From: Enterobacter cloacae
Lineage (GTDB): Bacteria; Pseudomonadota; Gammaproteobacteria; Enterobacterales; Enterobacteriaceae
Length of the DNA stretch: 64,000 nucleotides
Reading direction: 5' to 3'
Assembly (NCBI RefSeq): GCF_011078175.1
Contig: NZ_JAALCJ010000003.1
Location: forward strand, 1 to 64,000
A program made the translations under genes and the position numbers. The first letter of the stretch is position 1. The number at the start of each line of letters is the position of its first letter. Shown here piece after piece: positions 56,844 through 64,000 of the stretch. The notes below the pieces were generated by a model. That model was not told the DNA's origin. It made no database searches and saw nothing but the letters and a program-made list of their open reading frames with translations.

Positions 56844-59273
56844 TTACGAATATTTCTTCGTACGCCGTGTCGGCGCGGTATTCGCCGGATCGTCCGGCCA
56901 GACGTGTTTGGGATATCGCCCCTTCATCTCTTTCTGCACTTCACGATAGCTCCCCGCCCAGAACGCACCCAGATCGCGGGTGATCTGCAAGGGACGATGC
57001 GCAGGCGAAAGCAGCTCAAGCACTAACGGCACGCGCCCTTCAGCGATGGACGGCGTGGTGGCCTCACCAAACATCTCCTGCATCCGAACCGCCAGCGCCG
57101 GCGGATTATCCTCATGATAACGAATGGCAATCCGGCTCCCGGTTGGCACAGTGTAATGCCCAGGGAGTTCACTATCCAGACGTTGACGTAACGACCAGTC
57201 GAGTAAATTCTGTAACGCTGCCTTAACATCAAGCGCCTTAAGCGCGCGCAGCGAGTGAACGCCGCTCATCTGCGGCAGTAACCACTGTTCAAGCGTCGCG
57301 AGCAGCGTCTCATCATCCACCTTCGGCCACTCCAGTTCCGGCAGCCACTTCGCGGCGCAGTGCAGACGTATACGATACTGTTCGGCCTCCGGCGTCCAGT
57401 TCAGTACGCTCAGCCCTTTTTCCCGAATGCCGTTCAGCATCGCCTGGTGTAACTCTTCTTCCGACGGCTTCGCCAGCGGTTTCGCCCCGAGCGTCAGTTT
57501 GCCAATCTGGCGACGACGAAACGCCTTCAGCGTGCCCTGAACATCATCCCACTCCACGATGTCCGATTGCTGAAGCAGCTGCGGGCAGGTGCGCGTCAGG
57601 GGGTCTATGTCCACGGCAACCGCCTGCAAAATACGCGCGTCCGGGGAGTGGCTGCTCTGGAGTAAGAGCGGCGCGATCAGCCATTCATGTCGCGTCAGCG
57701 CATCGTCGCTGTCCAGTATCGCGCCCATCCCATTTGCCAGCTGATAGCGACCATCCAGCCCACGTCGGCGTGCAATCCTGTCCGGGAAAGCCTGTGCCAG
57801 CAGAGGGGGAATTTTATCGCTGTCAGGTGAACCACCTCGACAATTCAGGCGTTTGCACAGCTGCTGCGCCCGCTGTTGCCAGTTTCCCTGATGGCGTGAA
57901 AAAGCCTGCCCCAAATCGCTGCTACCACCGCGCGGCGGCTCCTCAAGAATAGCCGCCAGTTTTGCCGCCGTGGCAATTTCCTCTTCGCCCTGCGCTGCCA
58001 CCAGCATCGCCGCCAGACGCGGATCGTTGCCCAGTGCCGCCATTTTCTGACCGCGCACCGTCAGACGCTCGCCTTCCAGCGCGCCAAGCTGGGTAAGCAG
58101 GCTGCGCGCGGCGGCGAGGTTCACAACAGGCGGAGGATTAAGCCAGGTGAGCTGGTCCGGGTCCGGGCAGCCCCACTGCATCAGATCCATCACCAGCCCG
58201 GAGAGATCGCTTTGTAAAATCTCTGGCGTGCTCTGCAATGCCGCACGCTCCGCCTGCTCGGCGCTGGTTAAATGCAGACAGATACCTGGCTCAAGACGCC
58301 CTGCTCGCCCTGCACGCTGCACCATTGAGGCCTGGCTGATGCGCTGCGTCAGCAGCCTGGTCAGCCCGGTACGCGGATCAAAACTGGCCACCCTCTCCTG
58401 CGTACTGTCCACCACCAGACGAATACCTTCGATGGTCAAACTGGTTTCCGCGATATTGGTCGCCAGCACCACTTTGCGCTGCCCCGCCGGTGCGGGAAGG
58501 ATCGCCTTGCGCTGGTCAGCCAACGGCAGCGCGCCGTAGAGCGGGCACAGCATAACGTCACTGTTCACCCGGGATGCCAGCTGCTCCTGTACGCGCTGGA
58601 TTTCGCCTACACCGGGTAAAAATAGCAGCAGCGAGCCGGGCTCCTGGCGGAGCAATTCGGCGGTGGAGGTGGCAACAGCTTCGTCAAAACGCTGATGGGC
58701 AGGAAGCGGCTGATAGCGGCGCTCGACCGGGAATGCACGCCCTTCAGAGGAGATCGTCGGCGCGTCAGGGAGCGTCTGCCGGAGTCGCTCGTTATCCAGC
58801 GTCGCCGACATAATCAGTAGCCGAAGGTCGTCGCGCAGCCCCTGCTGAACGTCGAGCAGCAGCGCAAGAGCCAGATCGGCCTGGAGGCTGCGCTCGTGAA
58901 ATTCATCAAGGATCACCAGACCGATGCCGGTCAGCTCCGGATCGTTTTGCAGCATACGGGTGAGAATGCCTTCGGTGACCACCTCCAGCCGCGTGGCCGG
59001 GCCAATGCAGGTTTCGCTGCGCATCCGATACCCTACCGTCTCGCCCGGTTTTTCATTCAGCAGTTCCGCCAGGCGCTGCGCCACATTGCGCGCCGCCAGC
59101 CTGCGCGGCTCCAGCAGGATAATTTTCCCGCTGATGTTCCCCGCGTGCAGAATTTGCAGAGGCAGCCAGGTGGATTTACCCGCTCCCGTGGGCGCGCTGA
59201 GCAAAACCTGCGGCGCATGTGCTAAGGCGGCGAGAAGCTCAGGAAGGACGACGGCAACGGGTAAAGAGGACAC
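56844..59273 (-). CDS. hrpB: ATP-dependent RNA helicase-like protein HrpB
   Basis: A 809-residue DEAH/RHA-type helicase. Motif I (SAPTGAGKSTW) is near residue 30, motif II is DEFH (ILDEFHERS) instead of DEAH, motif III SATLD, motif V TNIAETSLTI and motif VI QRAGRAGR. The C-terminal HrpB-specific domain is complete and ends in the basic tail RRTKKYS. A cellular role is poorly defined in E. coli. It is divergent from thpR. Confidence 0.93.
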   Translation of the reverse strand: MSSLPVAVVLPELLAALAHAPQVLLSAPTGAGKSTWLPLQILHAGNISGKIILLEPRRLAARNVAQRLAELLNEKPGETVGYRMRSETCIGPATRLEVVTEGILTRMLQNDPELTGIGLVILDEFHERSLQADLALALLLDVQQGLRDDLRLLIMSATLDNERLRQTLPDAPTISSEGRAFPVERRYQPLPAHQRFDEAVATSTAELLRQEPGSLLLFLPGVGEIQRVQEQLASRVNSDVMLCPLYGALPLADQRKAILPAPAGQRKVVLATNIAETSLTIEGIRLVVDSTQERVASFDPRTGLTRLLTQRISQASMVQRAGRAGRLEPGICLHLTSAEQAERAALQSTPEILQSDLSGLVMDLMQWGCPDPDQLTWLNPPPVVNLAAARSLLTQLGALEGERLTVRGQKMAALGNDPRLAAMLVAAQGEEEIATAAKLAAILEEPPRGGSSDLGQAFSRHQGNWQQRAQQLCKRLNCRGGSPDSDKIPPLLAQAFPDRIARRRGLDGRYQLANGMGAILDSDDALTRHEWLIAPLLLQSSHSPDARILQAVAVDIDPLTRTCPQLLQQSDIVEWDDVQGTLKAFRRRQIGKLTLGAKPLAKPSEEELHQAMLNGIREKGLSVLNWTPEAEQYRIRLHCAAKWLPELEWPKVDDETLLATLEQWLLPQMSGVHSLRALKALDVKAALQNLLDWSLRQRLDSELPGHYTVPTGSRIAIRYHEDNPPALAVRMQEMFGEATTPSIAEGRVPLVLELLSPAHRPLQITRDLGAFWAGSYREVQKEMKGRYPKHVWPDDPANTAPTRRTKKYS

Positions 59274-59346
59274 TTACGGCTCCAGAGGGTTAACATTAAT
59301 CGGCGTACATTGTAGCATCGGCGCATATCATTACCGAGTCTTGCGC

Positions 59347-59901
59347 ATGTCTGAGTCAAAACGGCTATTCTTCGCCATTGAATTACCCACCACGCTTCAA
59401 CGGCAGATTGTTCGCTGGCGCGCCAGCCACTTCCCCACGGAAGCGGGCCGCCCCGTCGTCGCCGCCAATATGCACCTGACGTTAGCTTTTCTCGGCGAGG
59501 TAAGCGCTGAAAAGCAGCGCGCATTAAGCGCAGTGGCCGGACGCATTTCTCAGCCGGGGTTTACGCTGCATCTTGATGATGCCGGGCAATGGCTACGCTC
59601 CCGGGTGGTCTGGCTGGGGACGCGTCAGCCCCCGCGAGGGCTGCTCCAGCTCGCAAACATGCTGCGGGCGCAGGCCGCGCGCAGCGGCTGTTATCAAAGC
59701 CCGCTGCCGTTTCATCCCCATATTACCCTGCTGCGCGATGCGGGTCAGGCTGTTGCCATCCCGCCACCGGGCTTTCACTGGTCCTTTCAGGTGAATGAGT
59801 TTGCGCTGTACGAATCAGCCTTTGTACAAGGACGCACCCGCTATACTCCGCTCCAGCGCTGGACGCTGGGCGACACGTTAAGGAATCCTGATGAAGTTTA
59901 G
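59347..59901 (+). CDS. thpR: RNA 2',3'-cyclic 3'-phosphodiesterase (LigT-type)
   Basis: ThpR (LigT, 184 residues) is a 2H phosphoesterase with two HxT motifs ([10 protein letters not shown] and [10 protein letters not shown]) that line the active site; it opens 2',3'-cyclic phosphates and can form 2'-5' RNA linkages. I chose the ATG at 59347 ([13 protein letters not shown]) to match the family, although the open frame continues upstream through hrpB. The C-terminal end is about eight residues longer than K-12 and overlaps the sfsA start by 11 bases. Confidence 0.93.
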   Translation: MSESKRLFFAIELPTTLQRQIVRWRASHFPTEAGRPVVAANMHLTLAFLGEVSAEKQRALSAVAGRISQPGFTLHLDDAGQWLRSRVVWLGTRQPPRGLLQLANMLRAQAARSGCYQSPLPFHPHITLLRDAGQAVAIPPPGFHWSFQVNEFALYESAFVQGRTRYTPLQRWTLGDTLRNPDEV

Positions 59902-60595
59902 CCCTGCACTCCAACCCGCCACGCTGATCCAGCGTTACAAACGCTTTCTCGCTGACGTGATCACGCCTGAGGGCGAAACGCTCACGCTGCACTGCCCCAA
60001 CACCGGCGCCATGACCGGTTGCGCCACGCCGGGTGACACGGTCTGGTATTCCACATCAGAAAATACTAAACGCAAATATCCCCATACCTGGGAAATGACC
60101 GAGACGCAAAGCGGGGCATTTATTTGCGTGAATACCCTGCGCGCAAATCAGCTGGTTAAGGAAGCCCTGACAAATGGAATGCTGCCTGAACTGGTGGGTT
60201 ACGGCACGCAAAAAAGCGAAGTGAAATATGGCGATGAAGGCAGCAGAATTGATTTTATGTTACAGGCGGAAGACCGCCCTGAGTGCTATATTGAAGTGAA
60301 ATCAGTGACGTTAGCGGAACAGGAAAACGGCTTCTTTCCGGATGCGGTAACACTACGTGGCCAGAAGCATCTGCGAGAGCTAATGAGTGTCGCGGCGGCG
60401 GGCAAGCGCGCCGTATTGCTGTTTGCGGTTCTGCATTCAGCCATTGAACGGTTTTCCCCGGCCCGTCATATTGATCCTAAATACGCGCAATTGTTGAATG
60501 AGGCACAAAAGCAGGGGGTAGAGATTTTCGCTTATAAAGCGGAACTTTCTGCCGATAATATGACTCTGAGATCCTCTCTTCCCATTGTCTTATAA
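59891..60595 (+). CDS. sfsA: sugar fermentation stimulation protein SfsA
   Basis: A 234-residue DNA-binding-like protein of the SfsA family, found in E. coli as a multicopy inducer of maltose-metabolism genes; the molecular function is still unclear. It has an N-terminal OB-like part ([27 protein letters not shown]) and a nuclease-like C-terminal domain (YIEVKSVTL, with D-ExK-type residues). It overlaps thpR by 11 bases. Confidence 0.93.
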   Translation: MKFSPALQPATLIQRYKRFLADVITPEGETLTLHCPNTGAMTGCATPGDTVWYSTSENTKRKYPHTWEMTETQSGAFICVNTLRANQLVKEALTNGMLPELVGYGTQKSEVKYGDEGSRIDFMLQAEDRPECYIEVKSVTLAEQENGFFPDAVTLRGQKHLRELMSVAAAGKRAVLLFAVLHSAIERFSPARHIDPKYAQLLNEAQKQGVEIFAYKAELSADNMTLRSSLPIVL

Positions 60596-60771
60596 GGGAT
60601 TAGACGATTGACTAATAAGTGTTCTGGCCGCGTGCGCAAATACGCTTTTCCTCACAGGGTTGTCAAGTGTTACGTTTAGATAATTGCCATACGGAAAAGC
60701 ATCTGCTATTTATAGCGACCTGATTTTTCCCCCAACACGGGGATCGATAGTGCGTGTTAAGGAGAAGCAAC

Positions 60772-61227
60772 ATGCAAGAAGGGCAAAACCGTAAAACATC
60801 GTCCCTGAGTATTCTCGCCATCGCTGGGGTGGAGCCGTATCAAGAGAAGCCGGGCGAAGAGTATATGAACGAAGCCCAGCTGTCGCACTTCAAGCGTATT
60901 CTTGAAGCATGGCGTAATCAACTCAGGGATGAAGTCGATCGCACCGTTACACATATGCAGGATGAAGCTGCTAACTTCCCGGACCCGGTCGACCGTGCCG
61001 CTCAGGAAGAAGAGTTCAGCCTCGAACTGCGTAACCGTGACCGCGAGCGCAAACTGATCAAAAAGATCGAAAAAACGCTGAAGAAGGTCGAGGACGAAGA
61101 TTTTGGCTACTGCGAATCCTGCGGTGTCGAGATCGGTATTCGTCGCCTGGAAGCGCGTCCAACAGCCGATCTGTGCATCGACTGTAAAACGCTGGCAGAA
61201 ATCCGCGAAAAACAGATGGCCGGCTAA
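60772..61227 (+). CDS. dksA: RNA polymerase-binding transcription factor DksA
   Basis: DksA (151 residues) binds the RNA polymerase secondary channel and, with ppGpp, represses rRNA promoters such as the rrn P1 at 313-372 and activates amino-acid operons. The coiled-coil holds the tip residues [11 protein letters not shown]. The zinc finger is C-x2-C (YCESCG) and C-x2-C (LCIDCK). The ATG at 60772 after AAGGAG gives [11 protein letters not shown]; an ATG 6 codons earlier is ignored. The 176-base gap upstream contains a possible -35 (TTGTCA at 60660-60665), but no confident promoter. Confidence 0.97.
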   Translation: MQEGQNRKTSSLSILAIAGVEPYQEKPGEEYMNEAQLSHFKRILEAWRNQLRDEVDRTVTHMQDEAANFPDPVDRAAQEEEFSLELRNRDRERKLIKKIEKTLKKVEDEDFGYCESCGVEIGIRRLEARPTADLCIDCKTLAEIREKQMAG

Positions 61228-61251
61228 CGCCTGCCCTCTCACTACTCTGCT

Positions 61252-61274
61252 AAGGCGGGAGTTTCTCCCGCCTT
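61252..61274 (+). terminator. terminator-like hairpin after dksA
   Basis: AAGGCGGGAG (61252-61261) and CTCCCGCCTT (61265-61274) form a 10-bp stem with a TTT loop, 12 bases before gluQ. The T-tract is poor (GTTACC), so some read-through into gluQ is likely, as in E. coli. Confidence 0.75.
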
Positions 61275-61286
61275 GTTACCGTTGAT

Positions 61287-62177
61287 ATGTCTGAATCTCA
61301 CTATATTGGGCGCTTTGCGCCATCTCCCTCCGGTGAATTACACTTCGGCTCATTAATTGCCGCGCTCGGCAGCTACCTACAGGCTCGCGCTCGCAAGGGT
61401 AAATGGCTGGTCCGCATTGAAGATATCGATCCTCCCCGTGAAGTTCCCGGTGCAGCAGAAACTATTCTGCGTCAGCTGGAACATTACGGTCTTCACTGGG
61501 ACGGCGAGGTTCTCTGGCAGTCTCGACGCCATGATGCCTACCGTGAACGTCTGGCGTGGCTTGCTGAGCAGGGCCTTTCCTATAACTGCACCTGCACGCG
61601 GGCGCGAATTCAGAGCGTGGGTGGCGTTTACGACGGCCACTGCCGTACGCGGCACAACGGCCCTGATAATGCCGCCGTACGGCTGATTCAGCGTTCTCCG
61701 GTAATACAGTTTACCGACGTGCTCTCAGGAACAATTCAGGCGGATGAACGCCTGGCACGTGAAGATTTTATTATTCACCGTCGTGATGGTTTGTTTGCCT
61801 ATAACCTGGCGGTGGTGGTGGATGACCATTTCCAGGGCGTCACGGAAATCGTGCGTGGGGCAGATCTGGTTGAGCCTACCGTGCGGCAAATTTCGCTTTA
61901 CCAGCAGTTTGGTTGGACGGTGCCGGATTACATCCATCTGCCGCTGGCGGTCAATGAGCAGGGAAATAAGCTGTCAAAACAGAACCATGCCCCGGCGCTG
62001 CCTGACGGCGATCCGCGCCCGGTTTTAATCGACGCCCTGCGATTTCTCAACCAGAATGTAACGCAGGAATGGCAGGATCTGAGTCTGGATGAATTGCTGA
62101 TAAGGGCAATTGCTGACTGGTCGCTTATGGCCGTGCCAAAAATCCAGCATTCTCAAATGCGTTGCGCTGAGCTATGA
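61287..62177 (+). CDS. gluQ: glutamyl-Q tRNA(Asp) synthetase
   Basis: GluQRS (YadB, 296 residues) is a truncated GluRS paralogue that attaches glutamate to queuosine at position 34 of tRNA-Asp. The class I HIGH-like motif is HFGS (GELHFGSL). The KMSKS-like sequence is KLSKQ, and a Zn site is in CTCTRAR...YDGHCR. The anticodon-binding domain of true GluRS is missing. It is expressed from dksA read-through with its own weak start context. Confidence 0.95.
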   Translation: MSESHYIGRFAPSPSGELHFGSLIAALGSYLQARARKGKWLVRIEDIDPPREVPGAAETILRQLEHYGLHWDGEVLWQSRRHDAYRERLAWLAEQGLSYNCTCTRARIQSVGGVYDGHCRTRHNGPDNAAVRLIQRSPVIQFTDVLSGTIQADERLAREDFIIHRRDGLFAYNLAVVVDDHFQGVTEIVRGADLVEPTVRQISLYQQFGWTVPDYIHLPLAVNEQGNKLSKQNHAPALPDGDPRPVLIDALRFLNQNVTQEWQDLSLDELLIRAIADWSLMAVPKIQHSQMRCAEL

Positions 62178-62219
62178 TTAGCCGCTTTTTTGATAACAAA
62201 ACACACTACGAGGTGTACT

Positions 62220-63617
62220 ATTTTTACCCGAGTCGCTAATTTTTGCCGTAAAGTGCTGAGCCGCGAAGAGAGCATGGCGAACGACGCTATTGCACAGCCA
62301 CACATGTCGGTCATTCCGCGTGAGCAGCACAATATTTCCCGCAAAGATATCAGTGAAAATGCCCTCAAGGTGCTCTATCGTCTGAATAAAGCAGGCTACG
62401 AGGCCTATCTCGTCGGCGGCGGGGTTCGCGATTTACTGCTGGGCAAAAAACCAAAAGATTTCGACGTGACGACCAGCGCCACGCCTGAACAGGTGCGTAA
62501 ACTCTTCCGCAACTGCCGTCTGGTTGGCCGCCGTTTCCGTCTGGCACATGTGATGTTTGGGCCCGAAATTATTGAAGTGGCGACCTTCCGCGGTCACCAC
62601 GAAGCGGGCGTCAACGATCGCACGACTTCTCAGCGCGGACAAAACGGCATGCTGCTGCGCGACAACATTTTCGGCTCTATTGAAGAAGATGCCCAGCGTC
62701 GCGATTTCACCATCAACAGCCTTTACTACAGCGTGGCGGATTTTACCGTGCGCGATTACGTCGGCGGCATGCAGGACCTGAAAGAGGGCCTGATTCGCCT
62801 GATCGGCACGCCGGAAACGCGCTATCGCGAAGATCCGGTCCGTATGCTGCGCGCCGTGCGTTTCGCCGCCAAGCTGAACATGCGTATCAGCCCGGAAACC
62901 GCAGAGCCTATCCCGCGCCTGGCGACGCTGATCAACGACGTGCCCCCTGCCCGCCTGTTTGAGGAGTCGTTAAAGCTGCTCCAGGCAGGCTACGGGTTCG
63001 AAACCTACAATCTGCTGCGCGAATACAACCTGTTCCAGCCGCTGTTCCCGACCATCACCCGCTACTTCACCGAAAACGGTGACAGCGCAATGGAGCGGAT
63101 AATTGCGCAGGTGCTGAAGAACACGGATACCCGTATTCATAACGATATGCGCGTGAATCCGGCGTTCCTGTTCGCGGCCATGTTCTGGTATCCGCTGCTG
63201 GAAACAGCGCAGCGCATCACTCAGGAAAGCGGTCTCGCCTATTATGATGCGTTCGCGCTGGCAGCAAACGACGTGCTGGACGAAGGCTGTCGCACGCTGG
63301 CGATCCCGAAACGTATTACCACGCTGGTGCGTGATATCTGGCAGCTTCAGCTGCGTATGTCCCGCCGTCAGGGTAAACGCGCCTGGAAGCTGATGGAGCA
63401 TCCGAAGTTCCGCGCTGCGTTCGATTTGCTCTCTCTGCGTGCTGAAGTCGAAAGAAATCAGGAGCTACAGCGCCTGGCGCAGTGGTGGGGAGAATTTCAG
63501 GTCTCTGCACCACCGGAGCAAAAAGATATGCTCACGGATCTGGATGATGAGCCGGCACCGCGCCGTCGTCACCGTCGCCCGCGCAAGCGCGCACCGCGTC
63601 GTGAAGGCACGGCATGA
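62220..63617 (+). CDS. pcnB: poly(A) polymerase I
   Basis: PcnB (465 residues) adds 3' poly(A) tails that promote RNA decay and control ColE1 copy number. The nucleotidyltransferase motif [20 protein letters not shown] is at about residues 63-82. The core continues through [11 protein letters not shown] and [19 protein letters not shown]. The tail is Arg/Lys-rich ([17 protein letters not shown]). The start is ATT at 62220-62222 after GAGGT (62210-62214), giving (M)[17 protein letters not shown] as in E. coli, where a rare AUU start limits synthesis. An upstream TTG at 62190 has no ribosome-binding site. It overlaps folK by 4 bases. Confidence 0.95.
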   Translation: MFTRVANFCRKVLSREESMANDAIAQPHMSVIPREQHNISRKDISENALKVLYRLNKAGYEAYLVGGGVRDLLLGKKPKDFDVTTSATPEQVRKLFRNCRLVGRRFRLAHVMFGPEIIEVATFRGHHEAGVNDRTTSQRGQNGMLLRDNIFGSIEEDAQRRDFTINSLYYSVADFTVRDYVGGMQDLKEGLIRLIGTPETRYREDPVRMLRAVRFAAKLNMRISPETAEPIPRLATLINDVPPARLFEESLKLLQAGYGFETYNLLREYNLFQPLFPTITRYFTENGDSAMERIIAQVLKNTDTRIHNDMRVNPAFLFAAMFWYPLLETAQRITQESGLAYYDAFALAANDVLDEGCRTLAIPKRITTLVRDIWQLQLRMSRRQGKRAWKLMEHPKFRAAFDLLSLRAEVERNQELQRLAQWWGEFQVSAPPEQKDMLTDLDDEPAPRRRHRRPRKRAPRREGTA

Positions 63618-64000
63618 CCCTTGCTTATATCGCTATCGGCAGCAATCTGGCCTCTCCGCTTGAGCAGGTTAACGCTGCCGTGCAGGCCCTGGGGGAGATC
63701 CCCCAAAGCCGCATTGTCGCGCTGTCCTCATTTTACCGCACGCCCCCGCTCGGCCCGCAGGATCAGCCTGATTATCTGAACGCCGCCGTGGTGCTGGAAA
63801 CGACCCTTGACGCTGAAACACTGCTGGATAATACCCAGCGTATTGAGCTACAGCAGGGTCGCGTCCGCAAAGCCGAACGCTGGGGTCCGCGCACGCTCGA
63901 CCTCGATATTATGCTTTTCGGCCACGAGGTGATGAGTACCGAACGTCTCATCGTTCCGCACTACGACATGAAAAATCGCGGGTTTATGCTCTGGCCGCTG
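63614..64000 (+). CDS. folK: 6-hydroxymethyl-dihydropterin pyrophosphokinase, 5' part
   Basis: The first 129 codons of folK (E. coli 159), cut by the window end. The enzyme (HPPK) transfers pyrophosphate from ATP to 6-hydroxymethyl-7,8-dihydropterin in folate synthesis. Family signatures are AIGSNL near the N-terminus, [18 protein letters not shown], and [12 protein letters not shown] with the two metal-binding aspartates. The ATG overlaps the pcnB stop (ATGA), indicating translational coupling. Confidence 0.95.
   Translation, partial: MTLAYIAIGSNLASPLEQVNAAVQALGEIPQSRIVALSSFYRTPPLGPQDQPDYLNAAVVLETTLDAETLLDNTQRIELQQGRVRKAERWGPRTLDLDIMLFGHEVMSTERLIVPHYDMKNRGFMLWPL

Noticed and set aside
58924-59346. 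N-terminal extension of thpR through hrpB
   Set aside because: The open frame continues upstream only because the antisense of hrpB lacks stops; the family N-terminus starts at 59347.
62190-62219. TTG start for pcnB ten codons upstream of the ATT
   Set aside because: No Shine-Dalgarno precedes it, the added residues (ITKHTTRCT) have no counterpart in E. coli PcnB, and the GAGGT before the ATT would lie inside the gene.

Overview
The window is a contiguous piece of ordinary enterobacterial core chromosome. Nearly every gene has a close Escherichia coli K-12 counterpart, and gene order matches the K-12 folK-to-rrnH segment (about minute 3 to 5) read backwards. Protein lengths and motifs are almost identical to K-12, but FhuA, RcsF, NlpE and intergenic DNA diverge. 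The K-12 neighbours yaeI and yaeF are absent, and there are REP-like and CCCTCTCCC-type palindromic repeats. This fits an Enterobacter/Lelliottia/Leclercia-like genus rather than Escherichia itself; the exact genus cannot be fixed from sequence reading alone. All comparisons with K-12 are from memory, not from a search.

Layout. 1-400: first 26 bases of a 16S rRNA gene on the minus strand (rrnH position) with its leader (boxC, boxA, boxB) and tandem P2/P1 promoters. 398-4901: gmhB, then the divergent MetJ-controlled metNIQ methionine importer, rcsF and trmO. 5014-13077: proS, nlpE-arfB-yaeQ, yaeP-rof, tilS, gloA2, ldcC. 13178-29252: a long minus-strand envelope and macromolecular-synthesis block (accA, dnaE, rnhB, lpxB, lpxA, fabZ, lpxD, skp, bamA, rseP, cdsA, uppS, dxr), fed from upstream by frr, pyrH and tsf-rpsB (29345-32639). 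32961-37848: map, glnD, dapD, yaeH on the plus strand. 37920-47881: cdaR, degP, dgt, then mtnN-btuF-yadS, erpA, clcA and hemL. 47974-56664: fhuB, fhuD, fhuC, fhuA (ferrichrome uptake, read from fhuA to fhuB) and mrcB. 56844-64000: hrpB, then plus-strand thpR-sfsA, dksA-gluQ and pcnB-folK; folK is cut by the window end.

How the genes fit together. The central block joins lipid A synthesis (LpxD, FabZ, LpxA, LpxB), phospholipid precursor supply (AccA, CdsA), undecaprenyl carrier synthesis (Dxr, UppS) and outer-membrane protein assembly and quality control (Skp, BamA, RseP). DegP under a sigma-E promoter, RcsF and NlpE add envelope stress sensing, MrcB builds peptidoglycan and GmhB makes LPS heptose. 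FhuABCD, BtuF and MetNIQ are importers. TilS, ProS, TrmO, GluQ, RpsB, Tsf, Frr, ArfB and Map serve translation; DnaE, RnhB, Dgt and PcnB serve nucleic acid metabolism.

No mobile element, prophage, CRISPR array, defence island or unknown gene cluster was found, and I do not see a previously undescribed system. The most useful second looks are small: non-standard start codons (ATT for pcnB, TTG for fabZ, GTG for gmhB, yaeP and btuF), a shortened FhuA loop lacking a cysteine pair, two mutually exclusive palindromes in the pyrH leader, a perfect 16-bp palindrome between clcA and hemL, and a three-copy dispersed palindromic repeat.
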